Positions 43,009 to 53,082 of a DNA stretch of 64,000 nucleotides are shown here, in pieces; the first letter of the stretch is position 1, and each line of letters opens with the position of its first letter. The translations under genes and the position numbers were made by a program. The notes below the pieces were generated by a model. It ran no database searches. It was given only the letters and a program-made list of their open reading frames with translations, and was not told the origin of the DNA. The stretch is from Lachnospiraceae bacterium OM04-12BH (GTDB taxonomy: Bacteria; Bacillota; Clostridia; Lachnospirales; Lachnospiraceae): NCBI GenBank assembly GCA_003490145.1, contig QULQ01000001.1, forward strand, positions 62,001-126,000, read 5' to 3'.

Positions 43009-43635
43009 ATGAAATTTGTAAAACGTATCAGCCTGTTTTTTATCTATCCGGCTGTCATGTTTACGATAGGTGCCTTTTCCGGGGGGATGGCAGAGCGTTT
43101 TTTTTATCCTGGAGAAGGAACAACTGTAAAGGAAAAGCAGAAAGAAACAGAAGAAGAATCAGAAGATACTGTGATAGAAACAGGATATCAGAAGACACCG
43201 GTTCTGACAGCTGATACAGACTATATCGTTATGACCTATGATGCTTTTACCGGGGAAATGTCAGAAAAGGAAGAAAATGCGCCGCAGAAATATGTAGGAC
43301 TGACCAGGGAAGAGCTGCAGCAGGAACTGGAGCTTTATGAAAAGAGTCCTTCTCTGACGGATCAGGAAGAAGGTCTGTCCGGTGTTGAACTGTTATCCTT
43401 TTCCGGAGACCGAGTCGTTGTACGGAAGAATTATGAAAAAGCTGAAGAAGGATATTATCTTGTTTGTGAAGACCACAAGGTGGTTGTGTACGACAGAAGT
43501 CTGACGCATATGTATCTCAATACAGGGATCCTTCTTGAAAATCTGCCATGGGAGCTTCAGAATGAGATCATTCATATGAAGTTGATCAGGACAGAGAGTG
43601 AATTGTATCACTTCCTGGAATCTTATTCGAGCTGA
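43009..43635 (+). CDS. Signal-anchored protein with BofC-like C-terminal region
   Basis: A 208-residue protein with an N-terminal membrane anchor (residues about 8-28), an acidic linker (about 38-60) and an extracytoplasmic domain. The C-terminal 90 residues (YYLVCEDHKVVVYDR and later LPWELQNEI) resemble the C-terminal domain of BofC, an intermembrane sporulation protein. The likeness is by eye and weak. AAAAGGTG lies 6-7 bases before ATG. It follows the flippase by 62 bases. Confidence 0.65.
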   Translation: MKFVKRISLFFIYPAVMFTIGAFSGGMAERFFYPGEGTTVKEKQKETEEESEDTVIETGYQKTPVLTADTDYIVMTYDAFTGEMSEKEENAPQKYVGLTREELQQELELYEKSPSLTDQEEGLSGVELLSFSGDRVVVRKNYEKAEEGYYLVCEDHKVVVYDRSLTHMYLNTGILLENLPWELQNEIIHMKLIRTESELYHFLESYSS

Positions 43636-43651
43636 TGGGAATGGAGAAAAG

Positions 43652-44875
43652 ATGAAAATTGCAATTATAGGCGGCGGAGCGTGCGGAATGATGGCAGCGA
43701 TAGCTGCGGCAGAGCAGAAAGCAAGTGTGACTGTCTTTGAAAAGAATAATAAAGCTGGTAAGAAGATTTTAGCGACCGGTAATGGAAAATGTAACTTCAG
43801 TAATCTTGATTTTCATATGGGAATGTATTACTGTAAGGATAAATCAAAACTGGAAAACTTCTTTCATGAATTTTCCTGTCAGGATATGATCAGATTCCTT
43901 GAGGAGAACGGAATCCTGATCAGAGAACGGAATGGTTATCTTTATCCTTATACAGAACAGGCAGCAACGATCAGGGATGTGCTTGAGAGAAACCTTGAAA
44001 AACATCATGTAAGAGTTCTGTGTGAGACAGAGATAACAGAGGCCTGTTTTCATCAGAAGAAACAGCAGTTTCTTGTCAGATATGAAAAGAAGGAAGAGGC
44101 TTTTGACAGACTGATCCTTGCCTGCGGAAGTCCTGCATCCTTGAAAAAGGGAATGGATTTTTATGGCTATCGTCTGGCTAAAGGCTTCGGGCACCATTTA
44201 AATCCAGTAGTCCCGGCACTTGTACAGCTTCGGTGCAGCGATCCTTTTCTGAAGGAAGCAGCAGGGGTCCGGACAAAAGCACGCATCACATTATTGGCAG
44301 ATGGCAGGAGGCTGGCAGAAGAAGAAGGAGAATTGCAGCTTACTGATTATGGGATTTCCGGGATTCCGGTGTTCCAGTTCAGCAGGGTAGCAGGATATGC
44401 TCTTCTTGAAAAAAGAAAAGTGACAGCGGAGATAAATCTTCTGCCGGAATTTACAGAGGAAGCCTTTGAAGAAATGGTCATTGCCCGTTATGAAAAGCTG
44501 AATGGATATAAAATTTCTGATTTTGTGCTTGGACTTGCAAACAGTAAGCTGAATGGAGCCATACTGCATCTGCAGGGATTAAAAAAGGAGCTGGAAATAA
44601 AGGAGATCGGGCTCTCCGGAACCAGAAAGCTGATGTCCTGCTACAGGAAGCTTACCGTACATATTGAACAGTCAAATGGTACAGAACATGCACAGGTCTG
44701 TGCAGGTGGTATTCCGCTGGAGGAAGTGTCGGAGCATCTGGAGTCCCTGAAACAGAAGGGGCTGTATCTTGCCGGAGAGCTTTTGGACGTGGATGGGAAG
44801 TGCGGAGGCTATAATCTGCAGTTCGCCTGGACAAGCGGTGTCATAGCCGGAAGAAGTGCAGCCAGAAGGCAATGA
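43652..44875 (+). CDS. HI0933/BaiN-family FAD-dependent oxidoreductase
   Basis: About 407 residues with an N-terminal FAD-binding Rossmann fold (IAIIGGGACGMMAAIAAA) followed by NKAGKKILATGNGKCNFSN, the HI0933 family signature. The C-terminal FAD domain reads GGYNLQFAWTSGVIAGRSA. The open frame extends to 43598 but ATG 43652 has GGAGAAAAG immediately upstream. The family includes bile-acid-modifying BaiN and many enzymes of unknown substrate. A bile-acid role cannot be inferred here because no bai genes are present. Confidence 0.9.
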   Translation: MKIAIIGGGACGMMAAIAAAEQKASVTVFEKNNKAGKKILATGNGKCNFSNLDFHMGMYYCKDKSKLENFFHEFSCQDMIRFLEENGILIRERNGYLYPYTEQAATIRDVLERNLEKHHVRVLCETEITEACFHQKKQQFLVRYEKKEEAFDRLILACGSPASLKKGMDFYGYRLAKGFGHHLNPVVPALVQLRCSDPFLKEAAGVRTKARITLLADGRRLAEEEGELQLTDYGISGIPVFQFSRVAGYALLEKRKVTAEINLLPEFTEEAFEEMVIARYEKLNGYKISDFVLGLANSKLNGAILHLQGLKKELEIKEIGLSGTRKLMSCYRKLTVHIEQSNGTEHAQVCAGGIPLEEVSEHLESLKQKGLYLAGELLDVDGKCGGYNLQFAWTSGVIAGRSAARRQ

Positions 44876-44944
44876 TCTGAAAAGACCGTTACAGGGAATG
44901 TTGATACGAAAACTTTAGTTAGAAAATACAATAAGGAACTAGAA

Positions 44945-46639
44945 ATGCTCAGAATCAGTCAATTAAAACTGCCGATCACCCATACAAAAGAAGAACTGGA
45001 ACAGAAGATCCGGAAGGTGCTGCGGCTTTCAAAAACACCGTCCTATACAATCTTACGCAGGTCTGTAGATGCCAGGAAAAAGCCGGAGCTGTTTTTTCAG
45101 TACAGTATAGATGTAGAAGCAGAAAAGGAAGATCAGGTTTATAAACGTTGTGACAGGAAACAGGTCATGCAGATGGAAAGATCAGAATATCATTTCCCAG
45201 TACAGGGTTATCAGGGAAAAGAGAGACCGGTTATCATTGGTGCAGGACCTGCAGGACTGTTCTGCTGTTATATGCTGGCGGAAGCCGGTTTTAAGCCTGT
45301 TCTGTTAGAACGGGGAAAATCAGTAGAGGAACGTACCTGTGATGTCCGGAAGTTCTGGGAGACGGGAGTTCTTGATACACAGTCCAATGTACAGTTTGGA
45401 GAAGGCGGTGCAGGGACCTTTTCAGATGGCAAGCTGAATACCCTGGTAAAGGATAAATCAGGACGGAATCGTAAAGTACTTTCCATCTTTGTCAGGGAAG
45501 GGGCACCGGAAGAAATATTATATGATTATAAACCCCATATCGGAACGGATGTATTATATCATGTTATTCAGAATATGCGGAAAACCATCCTTGAAAAAGG
45601 GGGTGAGATCCGCTTTCAGTCCAAAGTGACGGATCTGATGATAGAGAATGGGAGGATCACCGGTGTTGAGATCAATAACCATGAGACACTGAAAGCTTCT
45701 TATGTGGTACTGGCGCCCGGACACAGTGCAAGGGATACCTTTGCAGCACTGCAGAAAAAGAAGGTGCCCATGGAGCCCAAGCCCTTTGCAGTAGGATTCC
45801 GGGTAGAGCATCCACAGAAGCTGATCAACCATGCCCAGTATGGAATGGATGAAAATGAGATCCTTGGCAGTGCACCCTATAAGCTGACAGCATCCGTGGG
45901 TGGAAGAGGGGTATATTCCTTTTGTATGTGTCCTGGAGGCTATGTGGTAAATGCTTCTTCGGAAGAGGGACATCTGGCTGTGAATGGGATGAGCTATTAT
46001 AAACGGGACAGTAAAAATGCCAACAGTGCTGTGATTATTACTATTGATCCTTCTGATTATGGAGATGGGACAGACCCGTTGTCAGGTGTGGCTTTTCAGC
46101 GGGAACTGGAAAGAAGGGCATATCTTGCCGGGGACGGCAGGGTGCCGGTAGAGCGTCTTGGCACGTTCAGGGAAGCCGTCCTGCCGGGAGAAGCTGACGA
46201 AAAAACTGATGTGTCAGGGACAGATGCATCACAGCCCTTTGACAGGAAAGAGAAATGCGCAGAGCATGTTCCACCAGATTTTTCTCCATGTATCAAAGGA
46301 GCGTGGGCATTTGGAAAGGTACATGATATACTTCCCAAGGAGCTTTCCAGGGATTTTGTCCGTGGCATGGAGGATTTTTCAAGAGTGATTCCGGGATTTT
46401 CAGACAGCAGTGTCCTGATCGAAGGGGTGGAAAGCAGAACCTCATCCCCGGTCAGGATCCTTCGGGATGAACGTTTGGAATCTGATATCAGAGGATTATT
46501 CCCGTGTGGAGAGGGTGCCGGTTATGCCGGGGGTATTACTTCTGCCGCTATGGATGGAATAAAGGTTGCTGAAGAAATTGCAGGGAGGATTGCCTATGGA
46601 GAACAAAAGCAGGATGCACAAACAGGGTATCAGAAGTAA
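44945..46639 (+). CDS. FAD-dependent dehydrogenase (COG2509-like)
   Basis: A 564-residue flavoprotein. A small N-terminal domain (residues 1-90) precedes the FAD-binding GAGPAGLFCCYMLAEAG and then LERGKSVEERTCDV and the GEGGAGTFSDGKLNT segment, typical of the uncharacterised COG2509 group. The C-terminal FAD segment GEGAGYAGGITSAAMDG closes the fold. AAGGA lies 7 bases before ATG. The 3' end overlaps the cyclo-ligase gene by 44 bases. Substrate unknown. Confidence 0.85.
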   Translation: MLRISQLKLPITHTKEELEQKIRKVLRLSKTPSYTILRRSVDARKKPELFFQYSIDVEAEKEDQVYKRCDRKQVMQMERSEYHFPVQGYQGKERPVIIGAGPAGLFCCYMLAEAGFKPVLLERGKSVEERTCDVRKFWETGVLDTQSNVQFGEGGAGTFSDGKLNTLVKDKSGRNRKVLSIFVREGAPEEILYDYKPHIGTDVLYHVIQNMRKTILEKGGEIRFQSKVTDLMIENGRITGVEINNHETLKASYVVLAPGHSARDTFAALQKKKVPMEPKPFAVGFRVEHPQKLINHAQYGMDENEILGSAPYKLTASVGGRGVYSFCMCPGGYVVNASSEEGHLAVNGMSYYKRDSKNANSAVIITIDPSDYGDGTDPLSGVAFQRELERRAYLAGDGRVPVERLGTFREAVLPGEADEKTDVSGTDASQPFDRKEKCAEHVPPDFSPCIKGAWAFGKVHDILPKELSRDFVRGMEDFSRVIPGFSDSSVLIEGVESRTSSPVRILRDERLESDIRGLFPCGEGAGYAGGITSAAMDGIKVAEEIAGRIAYGEQKQDAQTGYQK

Positions 46640-47192
46640 GTATCTTGGATATCGGGATGCTCTGGGGGCAGAGGTACGGCTCCAGAAGAGTATGCAGATC
46701 TGGGAGAATATCAGAAAACAGCCGGAGTTTCAGGAGGCTGAGAATGTACTTGTCTATATGGATTATCGCAGTGAGGTGATGACGACCGGACTGGTTGAGG
46801 AGATGTTTCTGTCGGAAGCGCCAAAGCATGTTTTCGCACCTGTGGTAGAGGGAATGACAATTTCTTTTTATGAAATCAGATCCCTGTCTGACCTTCATGC
46901 AGGCTATCAGGATATCCGGGAACCACAGGAGGATAAGGAAAAACTGTTCACAGAGGAAATAGCAGGGCAGAAGACACTTGTGCTGGTACCTGGCTCTGTA
47001 TTTGACAGATCCGGAAACAGGATGGGTTATGGAAAGGGATTCTATGACAGATTCCTTAAGGCTTTTCCCTCTGTAAAAAGTGTGGGACTCGCCTTTGATG
47101 TACAGATTGCACCGGTTACAATACCCTGTGAGGAACAGGACAGAAGGGTGGATATGGTGATCACGGAATCTGAAGTGATCAGACATATCTGA
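46596..47192 (+). CDS. 5-formyltetrahydrofolate cyclo-ligase
   Basis: About 198 residues, converting 5-formyl-THF to 5,10-methenyl-THF with ATP. Near the C-terminus are the family pattern [23 protein letters not shown] and the basic [15 protein letters not shown] stretch. The likely start ATG 46596 has GGGAGG about 6 bases upstream, inside the preceding gene; the frame opens earlier at 46566. It complements the fhs and folD genes in the window, though 17 kb away. Confidence 0.92.
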   Translation: MENKSRMHKQGIRSKYLGYRDALGAEVRLQKSMQIWENIRKQPEFQEAENVLVYMDYRSEVMTTGLVEEMFLSEAPKHVFAPVVEGMTISFYEIRSLSDLHAGYQDIREPQEDKEKLFTEEIAGQKTLVLVPGSVFDRSGNRMGYGKGFYDRFLKAFPSVKSVGLAFDVQIAPVTIPCEEQDRRVDMVITESEVIRHI

Positions 47193-47208
47193 GAGAAAGG
47201 GGAAGTAT

Positions 47209-48453
47209 ATGACAGCTTTACAGGAAACAGGGCAGAAAGCCGTGCAGGCAAAATATGAGGTACAGAAGCTTTCTGAAAAGGAGAAGAATCGAGCACTGCT
47301 TACGATAGCAGAAGCCCTTGTGACAGAGACAGACAGGATCCTTGCGGCTAATGAAAAGGATCTTGCAAGAGCAGAAGAAAAGGGAATGAAGGCAGGACTG
47401 ATCGATCGTCTCAGACTGACAGAAGAGAGAATAAAAGGAATGGCAGAAGGGATCGAAAAGGTAACACAGCTGCCGGATCCTGTAGGAGAGCTGCTGGAAA
47501 CCATTCACAGACCCAATGGTCTTGTAATCGAAAAGAGAAGAGTGCCGCTGGGAGTTGTCGGGATCATCTATGAATCCAGACCAAATGTGACGGCAGATGC
47601 TTTTTCGCTTTGCTTTAAAAGCGGCAATGCCGTAATATTAAAGGGTGGCAGTGATGCTCTTTATTCCAATAAGGCGATCGTTTCCGTGATCCGTGAAGGA
47701 CTTGAGAAAAGCGGTGTGACAGAGGATGCAATTTCCTTTATTGATGCCACAGACCGGGCGGTGACCATGGAATTTATGAAAATGAAGGAATATGTGGATG
47801 TCCTGATCCCGAGAGGTGGAGCCGGACTGATCCGCAGTGTGGTGGAAAACAGTACCATACCGGTTATCGAAACAGGTACCGGGAACTGTCATATTTATAT
47901 TGATGAGGATGCAGACCTTGCAAAGGCTATTCCCATTATCATCAATGCCAAGACCCAGCGCCTTGGCGTATGCAATGCCTGTGAATCTCTGGTAGTCCAT
48001 GAAAAGATCAGGGAAAAGCTGCTTCCAGATCTGGCAAAAGCACTTTCTGAAAAGAGTGTGGAGATCCGGGGAGATGAGAAAATCGGTGAAGTGATCAATT
48101 GTGTACCGGCCACAGAAGAGGACTACGGAACAGAATATCTGGATGCGATTATCTCTATGAAGACGGTAAAGAATGTAGACGAGGCTATTGCTCATATCAA
48201 TAAATATAATACGAAGCATTCTGAGGCGATCATTACAGAAAACAGGGAGCATGCAGAGAAATTCCTGAATGAAGTGGATGCAGCCTGTGTTTATGTAAAT
48301 GCCTCTACCAGGTTTACTGATGGATTTGAATTTGGCTTTGGTGCTGAGATCGGGATCAGTACCCAGAAGCTCCATGCAAGAGGCCCTATGGGACTTAGAG
48401 AGCTGACCAGCTATAAATACAGAATTACCGGTAACGGTCAGATCAGACCGTAA
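47209..48453 (+). CDS. proA: Gamma-glutamyl phosphate reductase
   Basis: A 414-residue NADPH-dependent aldehyde dehydrogenase-fold enzyme, second step of proline synthesis. The active-site Cys is in [14 protein letters not shown], and [17 protein letters not shown] plus [18 protein letters not shown] are family blocks. The partner proB (glutamate kinase) is not adjacent, which differs from the common proBA order; it may lie elsewhere. AGAAAGGGGAAG precedes the ATG. Confidence 0.97.
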   Translation: MTALQETGQKAVQAKYEVQKLSEKEKNRALLTIAEALVTETDRILAANEKDLARAEEKGMKAGLIDRLRLTEERIKGMAEGIEKVTQLPDPVGELLETIHRPNGLVIEKRRVPLGVVGIIYESRPNVTADAFSLCFKSGNAVILKGGSDALYSNKAIVSVIREGLEKSGVTEDAISFIDATDRAVTMEFMKMKEYVDVLIPRGGAGLIRSVVENSTIPVIETGTGNCHIYIDEDADLAKAIPIIINAKTQRLGVCNACESLVVHEKIREKLLPDLAKALSEKSVEIRGDEKIGEVINCVPATEEDYGTEYLDAIISMKTVKNVDEAIAHINKYNTKHSEAIITENREHAEKFLNEVDAACVYVNASTRFTDGFEFGFGAEIGISTQKLHARGPMGLRELTSYKYRITGNGQIRP

Positions 48454-48457
48454 TAGA

Positions 48458-48495
48458 ACAGGGACGCAGACAGGTCAGACCTTCTGCGTCCCTGT
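48458..48495. terminator. Shared hairpin between convergent proA and potD
   Basis: A perfect 13-bp inverted repeat, ACAGGGACGCAGA (48458-48470) and TCTGCGTCCCTGT (48483-48495), with a 12-base loop. It lies between the convergent stops and probably serves both; the T-tracts are weak on each side. Confidence 0.75.
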
Positions 48496-48498
48496 ATT

Positions 48499-49557
48499 CT
48501 ACTGTGCCTTTACTTCTTTCCAGTAATCGTTATAAAGAGCATCACCCTCTTCACCAAGATACTGGAAGGTTTCCAGATTCTGGTAATCAGAGAAATCCGG
48601 GAATGCGATGGAGGAGTTTTTGATATCCTCATCCTCGATCAGCTCACGGGCAGCCATGTTTGGGGTAGAATAGGTGATGTATTCAAAATTCATCAGGGCA
48701 ACATCCTCCCGGCACATGAAGTTGATAAAGGCCTCTGCGTTTTCCTTATTGGAAGCGTTCTTCGGGATCACCCAGCTGTCGATCCAGACATTGGTGCCTT
48801 CCTTTGGGATCACATATTCAAGATCAGGATTTTCTCTCTGCGTATAGATAGCTTCACCGGAATAGATCACACCGATGGCAGCTTCATTGCCGATCATTTT
48901 GTCTCTGACCTGATCGATGACATAGGCCTGCACAAGGGGCTTCTGGGTGATCAGAGAATCTCTGGCGGTGGCAAGCTGGCTTTCGTCCAGGGTATTCATG
49001 GAATAGCTGTTCAGCTTCAGGGCTACCATGAAGGCATCTCTGACAGAATCCTGCATCAGAATGCTGTCTGCGTATTTTTCATCAAAGAGAATGGACCAGC
49101 TGTCTACCGGCTCATCCACCATGGTCTTGTTATACAGGATGCCAACAGTTCCAAAGCAGTATGGAACGGAATATTTATTTTCCGGGTCAAATTCCCTGGA
49201 CTGTTCAAAGTACTGGTCACCGATATTTTTCACATTGGGGATATTGTCAAAATTGATCTCGGCAAGAAGATCATTCTGGATCATCTTCTGGATCATATAA
49301 TCGGATGGGCAGATCACATCATAGGCAGTGGCACCGGCCTCAACCTTGGGATACATGATCTCATTGGTCTCAAATTCATCATAAACCACATGGATTCCGG
49401 TTTCTTCCTCAAACATGGTCAGAGTATCAGGATCGATATATTCTCCCCAGTTGTAGACAACAACTTCACCGTTTTCACTTTTTGCAGCGCCGCAGCCTGT
49501 CAGCAGCAGGGAAAAGGTAAAGGAAAGGCAAATGGCAGCAAGTAATTTCTTTTTCAT
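48499..49557 (-). CDS. potD: Spermidine/putrescine ABC transporter substrate-binding lipoprotein
   Basis: A 352-residue lipoprotein. The lipobox LTGC ends at Cys22 after a hydrophobic signal. The mature part opens VVVYNWGEYIDPDTL, the PotD/PotF hallmark, with family segments such as ICPSDYMIQKMI and NIPNVKNIG. It captures polyamines outside the membrane and delivers them to PotBC. It is the last gene of the minus-strand pot operon, 37 bases after potC. Confidence 0.95.
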   Translation of the reverse strand: MKKKLLAAICLSFTFSLLLTGCGAAKSENGEVVVYNWGEYIDPDTLTMFEEETGIHVVYDEFETNEIMYPKVEAGATAYDVICPSDYMIQKMIQNDLLAEINFDNIPNVKNIGDQYFEQSREFDPENKYSVPYCFGTVGILYNKTMVDEPVDSWSILFDEKYADSILMQDSVRDAFMVALKLNSYSMNTLDESQLATARDSLITQKPLVQAYVIDQVRDKMIGNEAAIGVIYSGEAIYTQRENPDLEYVIPKEGTNVWIDSWVIPKNASNKENAEAFINFMCREDVALMNFEYITYSTPNMAARELIEDEDIKNSSIAFPDFSDYQNLETFQYLGEEGDALYNDYWKEVKAQ

Positions 49558-49594
49558 TGTTGTAGTATCTCCTTCATCATAAATAAAATATATC

Positions 49595-50374
49595 TTAGGC
49601 TTTCTGCTTTTTGTCAGCAGGCGCTTTATTGATCAGTAAGAGCAGGATCAGTACCGTTATAAAGATCAGTGTGGAAAGGGCATACATTTCCGGCTTGATC
49701 CCTTTTTTGACTTCGGTATAGATCTTGGTGGAAAGGGTATCCACACCGGCACCCTTGGTAAAGTGGGTGATGATAAAATCATCCAGTGACATGGTAAATG
49801 CCATCAGGAAGCCGGATAGGACACCGGGCAGGATATCTGGCAGTACCACTTTGAAAAAGCTGTATACAGGCCCTGCACCAAGATCCAGGGCAGCCTCGAA
49901 GGTACTGGTATTAAACTGCTTCATCCTCGGCATGACACTTAGGATTACATACGGGATGCAGAAGGTAATATGGCTTAACAGGATCGTTCCATAGCCAAAC
50001 TTAAGTCCTAGACTTAAAAAGAGCAGCATCAGGGAAATACCGGTTACGATATCCGCATTCAGCATGGGGATATTAGTGATCCCCATCCAGATGGCTCTGG
50101 ATTTCTTTTTCATATTGATAATGGCAATGCAGGCAATGGTTCCGATGACGGTAGCTGTCAGGGAAGCAATGAGAGCAATGGTAAGTGTATTGAGAAGGGC
50201 GTTCATAATGGCATCATTCCGGAACAGGGAAACATACCATCTGGTAGTAAAGCCGCCCCATTTTGCCCTTGTCCTGCTGGCGTTAAAGGACAGAACGATC
50301 AGTGTGACAATGGGCGCATATAAAAAGAGAAAGATCAGAAACACATAAAACTTTTTAGCAGCCGTTTTGATCAT
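49595..50374 (-). CDS. potC: Spermidine/putrescine ABC transporter permease PotC
   Basis: A 259-residue membrane protein with about six transmembrane segments. The permease EAA-type loop (EAALDLGAGPVYSFFKVVLPDILPG) contacts PotA. The start overlaps the potB stop by four bases. It forms the channel with PotB. Confidence 0.95.
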   Translation of the reverse strand: MIKTAAKKFYVFLIFLFLYAPIVTLIVLSFNASRTRAKWGGFTTRWYVSLFRNDAIMNALLNTLTIALIASLTATVIGTIACIAIINMKKKSRAIWMGITNIPMLNADIVTGISLMLLFLSLGLKFGYGTILLSHITFCIPYVILSVMPRMKQFNTSTFEAALDLGAGPVYSFFKVVLPDILPGVLSGFLMAFTMSLDDFIITHFTKGAGVDTLSTKIYTEVKKGIKPEMYALSTLIFITVLILLLLINKAPADKKQKA

Positions 50375-51192
50375 AATACAGAGCCCTCCCCATCTTTATC
50401 GAAGATTGCAGAAACGATCATGTTCAGCAGGATAAACAGCATCAGGACGATGGAAAGTCCACTTCCAAGATGCCAGTTGCTGGCCTGTGTAAATTCCTGT
50501 TCTACGACATTGCCGATCAGAAGAACCTTACTTCCCCCAAGGAGATTACTGATCACGAAGGTTGTCAGTGCAGGGATAAATACCATGGTAATACCACTGA
50601 TGATGCCGGGGAGTGTCAGGGGAAGCATTACCTTGAAAAATACCTGGACCGGACTGGCACCAAGATCCCTGGCGGCATTGATCACGTTTTCATCAATCTT
50701 GGCAAGGGCATTATAAATCGGCAGTACCATAAAAGGCAGGAAATTATATACCATGCCAAGGATGATGGCCTGCGGTGTATTGATGATATTTAAAGCCGGC
50801 AGATGCAGGAAAGAAAGGATACTGTTGATCACGCCGGTCTTTTCGAGCAGTGTCTGCCAGGCAAGGGTACGCAGCAGGAAATTCATCCACATGGGAAGGA
50901 TGAAGATAAATACGATCACACTGTGCTGGCCGCCTTTCCTGCTGCACAGGATCATGGCAAGCGGGTAAGAGAGCAGCAGACAGATCACAGTTGCGATCAG
51001 GGACAGAAGGAGCGAGAGCCATAATGCCTTGCTGTGTTCCCTTGTTGTGACTGCTATGATATTTTCCAAGGTAAAGGCACCACTTTTATCTGTCAGACCG
51101 TAATAAAACACCATGCATAAAGGAATGATGATGAACAGCACGGACCAGAAAAAGTAGGGGGTACCGGGCAGTTTTTTGCGAAAGTTATTCAT
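50371..51192 (-). CDS. potB: Spermidine/putrescine ABC transporter permease PotB
   Basis: A 273-residue membrane protein with about six transmembrane segments and the EAA loop [26 protein letters not shown]. It overlaps potA by 8 bases and potC by 4, so all are translated together. Role: polyamine import channel with PotC. Confidence 0.95.
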   Translation of the reverse strand: MNNFRKKLPGTPYFFWSVLFIIIPLCMVFYYGLTDKSGAFTLENIIAVTTREHSKALWLSLLLSLIATVICLLLSYPLAMILCSRKGGQHSVIVFIFILPMWMNFLLRTLAWQTLLEKTGVINSILSFLHLPALNIINTPQAIILGMVYNFLPFMVLPIYNALAKIDENVINAARDLGASPVQVFFKVMLPLTLPGIISGITMVFIPALTTFVISNLLGGSKVLLIGNVVEQEFTQASNWHLGSGLSIVLMLFILLNMIVSAIFDKDGEGSVL

Positions 51193-52261
51193 CGATCTTT
51201 ACAGCCTCCTCATCTTCAGATGCAGGCTTGTGCATGATCTGGATATTAAAAGGATCCACATCAATACCAACCTGTGTGCCTACAGGATACATACCGGTAG
51301 AATGGACAAGCCATTCATAGCCATCAGGGGTGGTGACCTCCATTTCATAGTGGACACCCTTGAAGATCAGATGGGTTACGATACCGGCCAGTCTTCCGTC
51401 TGCAGGAGAAGAGAGGATGACATCCTCAGGGCGGATCACAACGTCAACGGGACGGTTTGTCCCAAAGCCGGTATCCACACAGGGAAACCTTGCAGAAAGG
51501 ATCTCTACCAGCTTATCCTCGATCATGATGCCGCCGATGATATTACTATCGCCGATAAAGTCAGCAACAAAAGCATTCTCAGGCTCGTTATAGATCTTTT
51601 CAGGAGAACCGATCTGCTGGATATAGCCCTGATTCATGACCACGATCGTATCAGACATGGTGAGCGCTTCTTCCTGATCATGTGTGACATAGATGAAGGT
51701 AATGCCAAGCTCATTTTTCAGACGGATCAGCTCATACTGCATATCCTGTCTGAGCTTTAAGTCAAGGGCACCAAGGGGTTCATCCAGAAGAAGAACCTTG
51801 GGTTCGTTGACAATAGCTCTTGCGATAGCGATACGCTGCTGCTGGCCGCCGCTTAAGGAATCAGGCATACGGTTGCCGTAGCCTTCCAGATTCACTAATT
51901 TCAGGGCATAGGCGATCTTGTCGTTAATATAAGACTTTGATTTATTCTTGATTTTCAGACCAAAGGCGATATTTTCAGCAATGGTCATATGGGTAAAAAG
52001 GGCATATTTCTGGAATACGGTGTTTAACTGCCGTTTGTTTGGCGGAAGCTTTGTGATATCCTGATCATCAAAGATCACATGACCCCGATCAGGTGTTTCA
52101 AAACCGCCCAGGATACGCAGGGTGGTGGTCTTGCCGCATCCGCTTGGCCCAAGGAGAGTCAGAAATTCATTTTCACGGATATAGAGATTTAAATCGTCCA
52201 GGATCATCTGGCCGTCAAAGGATTTGGTAATATGCTGCAGATCGATTAATTTCTTGTTCAT
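51185..52261 (-). CDS. potA: Spermidine/putrescine ABC transporter ATPase PotA
   Basis: A 358-residue ATPase. Walker [17 protein letters not shown], signature [14 protein letters not shown], Walker [13 protein letters not shown] and the H-loop THDQEEAL are intact. A C-terminal TOBE-like regulatory domain occupies about residues 270-345. It follows the XRE-cupin regulator by 27 bases. The low-complexity acidic end ([12 protein letters not shown]) overlaps potB. Confidence 0.96.
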   Translation of the reverse strand: MNKKLIDLQHITKSFDGQMILDDLNLYIRENEFLTLLGPSGCGKTTTLRILGGFETPDRGHVIFDDQDITKLPPNKRQLNTVFQKYALFTHMTIAENIAFGLKIKNKSKSYINDKIAYALKLVNLEGYGNRMPDSLSGGQQQRIAIARAIVNEPKVLLLDEPLGALDLKLRQDMQYELIRLKNELGITFIYVTHDQEEALTMSDTIVVMNQGYIQQIGSPEKIYNEPENAFVADFIGDSNIIGGIMIEDKLVEILSARFPCVDTGFGTNRPVDVVIRPEDVILSSPADGRLAGIVTHLIFKGVHYEMEVTTPDGYEWLVHSTGMYPVGTQVGIDVDPFNIQIMHKPASEDEEAVKIDE

Positions 52262-52288
52262 TACGGTTCTCCTTGTTGAATTTATGGT

Positions 52289-52828
52289 TTAAAAACTGGG
52301 GGGTGTACTGACCCAGATCAGTGTTGCACCGGTTTTTTCACTGGCTCTGATGTAGTGTGTGGTATTAGCAGTAAAGTAAAAGGATTCTCCTTTTCTTACA
52401 CGGATGATACGGTTTCCGAGGATCAGACAGATGCTGCCGGACAGTACGTAACCGAATTCTTCTCCCTCATGAGGGTTGTCCGGGTAAGTAGAGCCTCCTT
52501 TTTCCAGTGTAATACGGATCGGCTCCATCATATTTTTCTGTGCATTCGGGATGATCCATTCAATCCGGTTACCGAGAGCTTCATCTGTTTTTTCAAAATA
52601 ATCGGTTTCCTTAAAGCTGATCTGGTCATCATCAGAGTCATTAAAAAAGTGCTTCAGGTCAGTGCCAAGACACTGCAGGATATCGATCAGTGTGGCAATG
52701 GAGGGAGATGTTAAGTCCCGCTCCAGCTGGGAAATGAAGCCTTTTGACAGCTCACAGCGGTCAGCAAGCTCCTCCTGTGTGAGATTTTTCTGGATACGAA
52801 GATCTTTTATTTTTTTTCCAATTTCCAT
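52289..52828 (-). CDS. XRE-family regulator with C-terminal cupin domain (PuuR-like)
   Basis: A 179-residue regulator. The N-terminal helix-turn-helix (about 3-58) reads LRIQKNLTQEELADRCELSKGFISQLE. The C-terminal cupin (about 105-175) has NPHEGEEFGYVLSGSI. Cupin regulators of this form control polyamine genes (PuuR). It is first in the operon, upstream of potABCD, so it probably senses polyamines and controls its own promoter. GGAG stands 5 bases before ATG 52828; an in-frame upstream ATG at 52852 gives 187 residues but has no clear ribosome binding site. Confidence 0.88.
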   Translation of the reverse strand: MEIGKKIKDLRIQKNLTQEELADRCELSKGFISQLERDLTSPSIATLIDILQCLGTDLKHFFNDSDDDQISFKETDYFEKTDEALGNRIEWIIPNAQKNMMEPIRITLEKGGSTYPDNPHEGEEFGYVLSGSICLILGNRIIRVRKGESFYFTANTTHYIRASEKTGATLIWVSTPPSF

Positions 52829-52869
52829 AAATACTCCAGTCTGCCAGCACAAGAGTGATGAAGAAATAA

Positions 52870-52884
52870 TAAACTTGAAGTTTA
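52870..52884 (-). promoter_or_regulatory. Candidate operator of the pot regulator
   Basis: TAAACTTGAAGTTTA is a 15-base inverted repeat with 7-bp arms, lying between the promoter and the regulator start. A related half-site TAAACT occurs at 52892-52897. XRE regulators commonly bind such short palindromes; the assignment is inference. Confidence 0.45.
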
Positions 52885-52910
52885 CTTTTACTAAACTGGC
52901 ACTGCCATTT

Positions 52911-52938
52911 ATTATACATACAGATAAAGGAAAGTCAA
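52911..52938 (-). promoter_or_regulatory. Sigma-A promoter of the pot operon
   Basis: On the minus strand TTGACT (52938-52933), a 16-base spacer and TATAAT (52916-52911) give a near-consensus promoter. Transcription should start near 52904, giving a leader of about 75 bases that holds the candidate operator. Confidence 0.8.
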
Positions 52939-52985
52939 CAGATTTTACAGGAAAATTACAAAATAAAAAAAGAGGTTTATTTTGA

Positions 52986-53014
52986 TTGATTTGAGGCAGG
53001 ACAGGAGATATAAT
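52986..53014 (+). promoter_or_regulatory. Sigma-A promoter of the lactonase gene
   Basis: TTGATT (52986-52991), a 17-base spacer and TATAAT (53009-53014) lie 69 bases before the lactonase ATG. It points away from the pot promoter. Confidence 0.75.
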
Positions 53015-53082
53015 AAACGCAGACGAAAGGAAGAAACTTTCATGTCTGACGATATCCAGAAAGAAGCAGGAAGGACACGACT

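Noticed and set aside
43652..44875. Bile-acid reductase (BaiN) assignment of the HI0933 family flavoprotein
   Set aside because: The family is broad and no other bai genes are in the window, so a bile-acid function cannot be supported.
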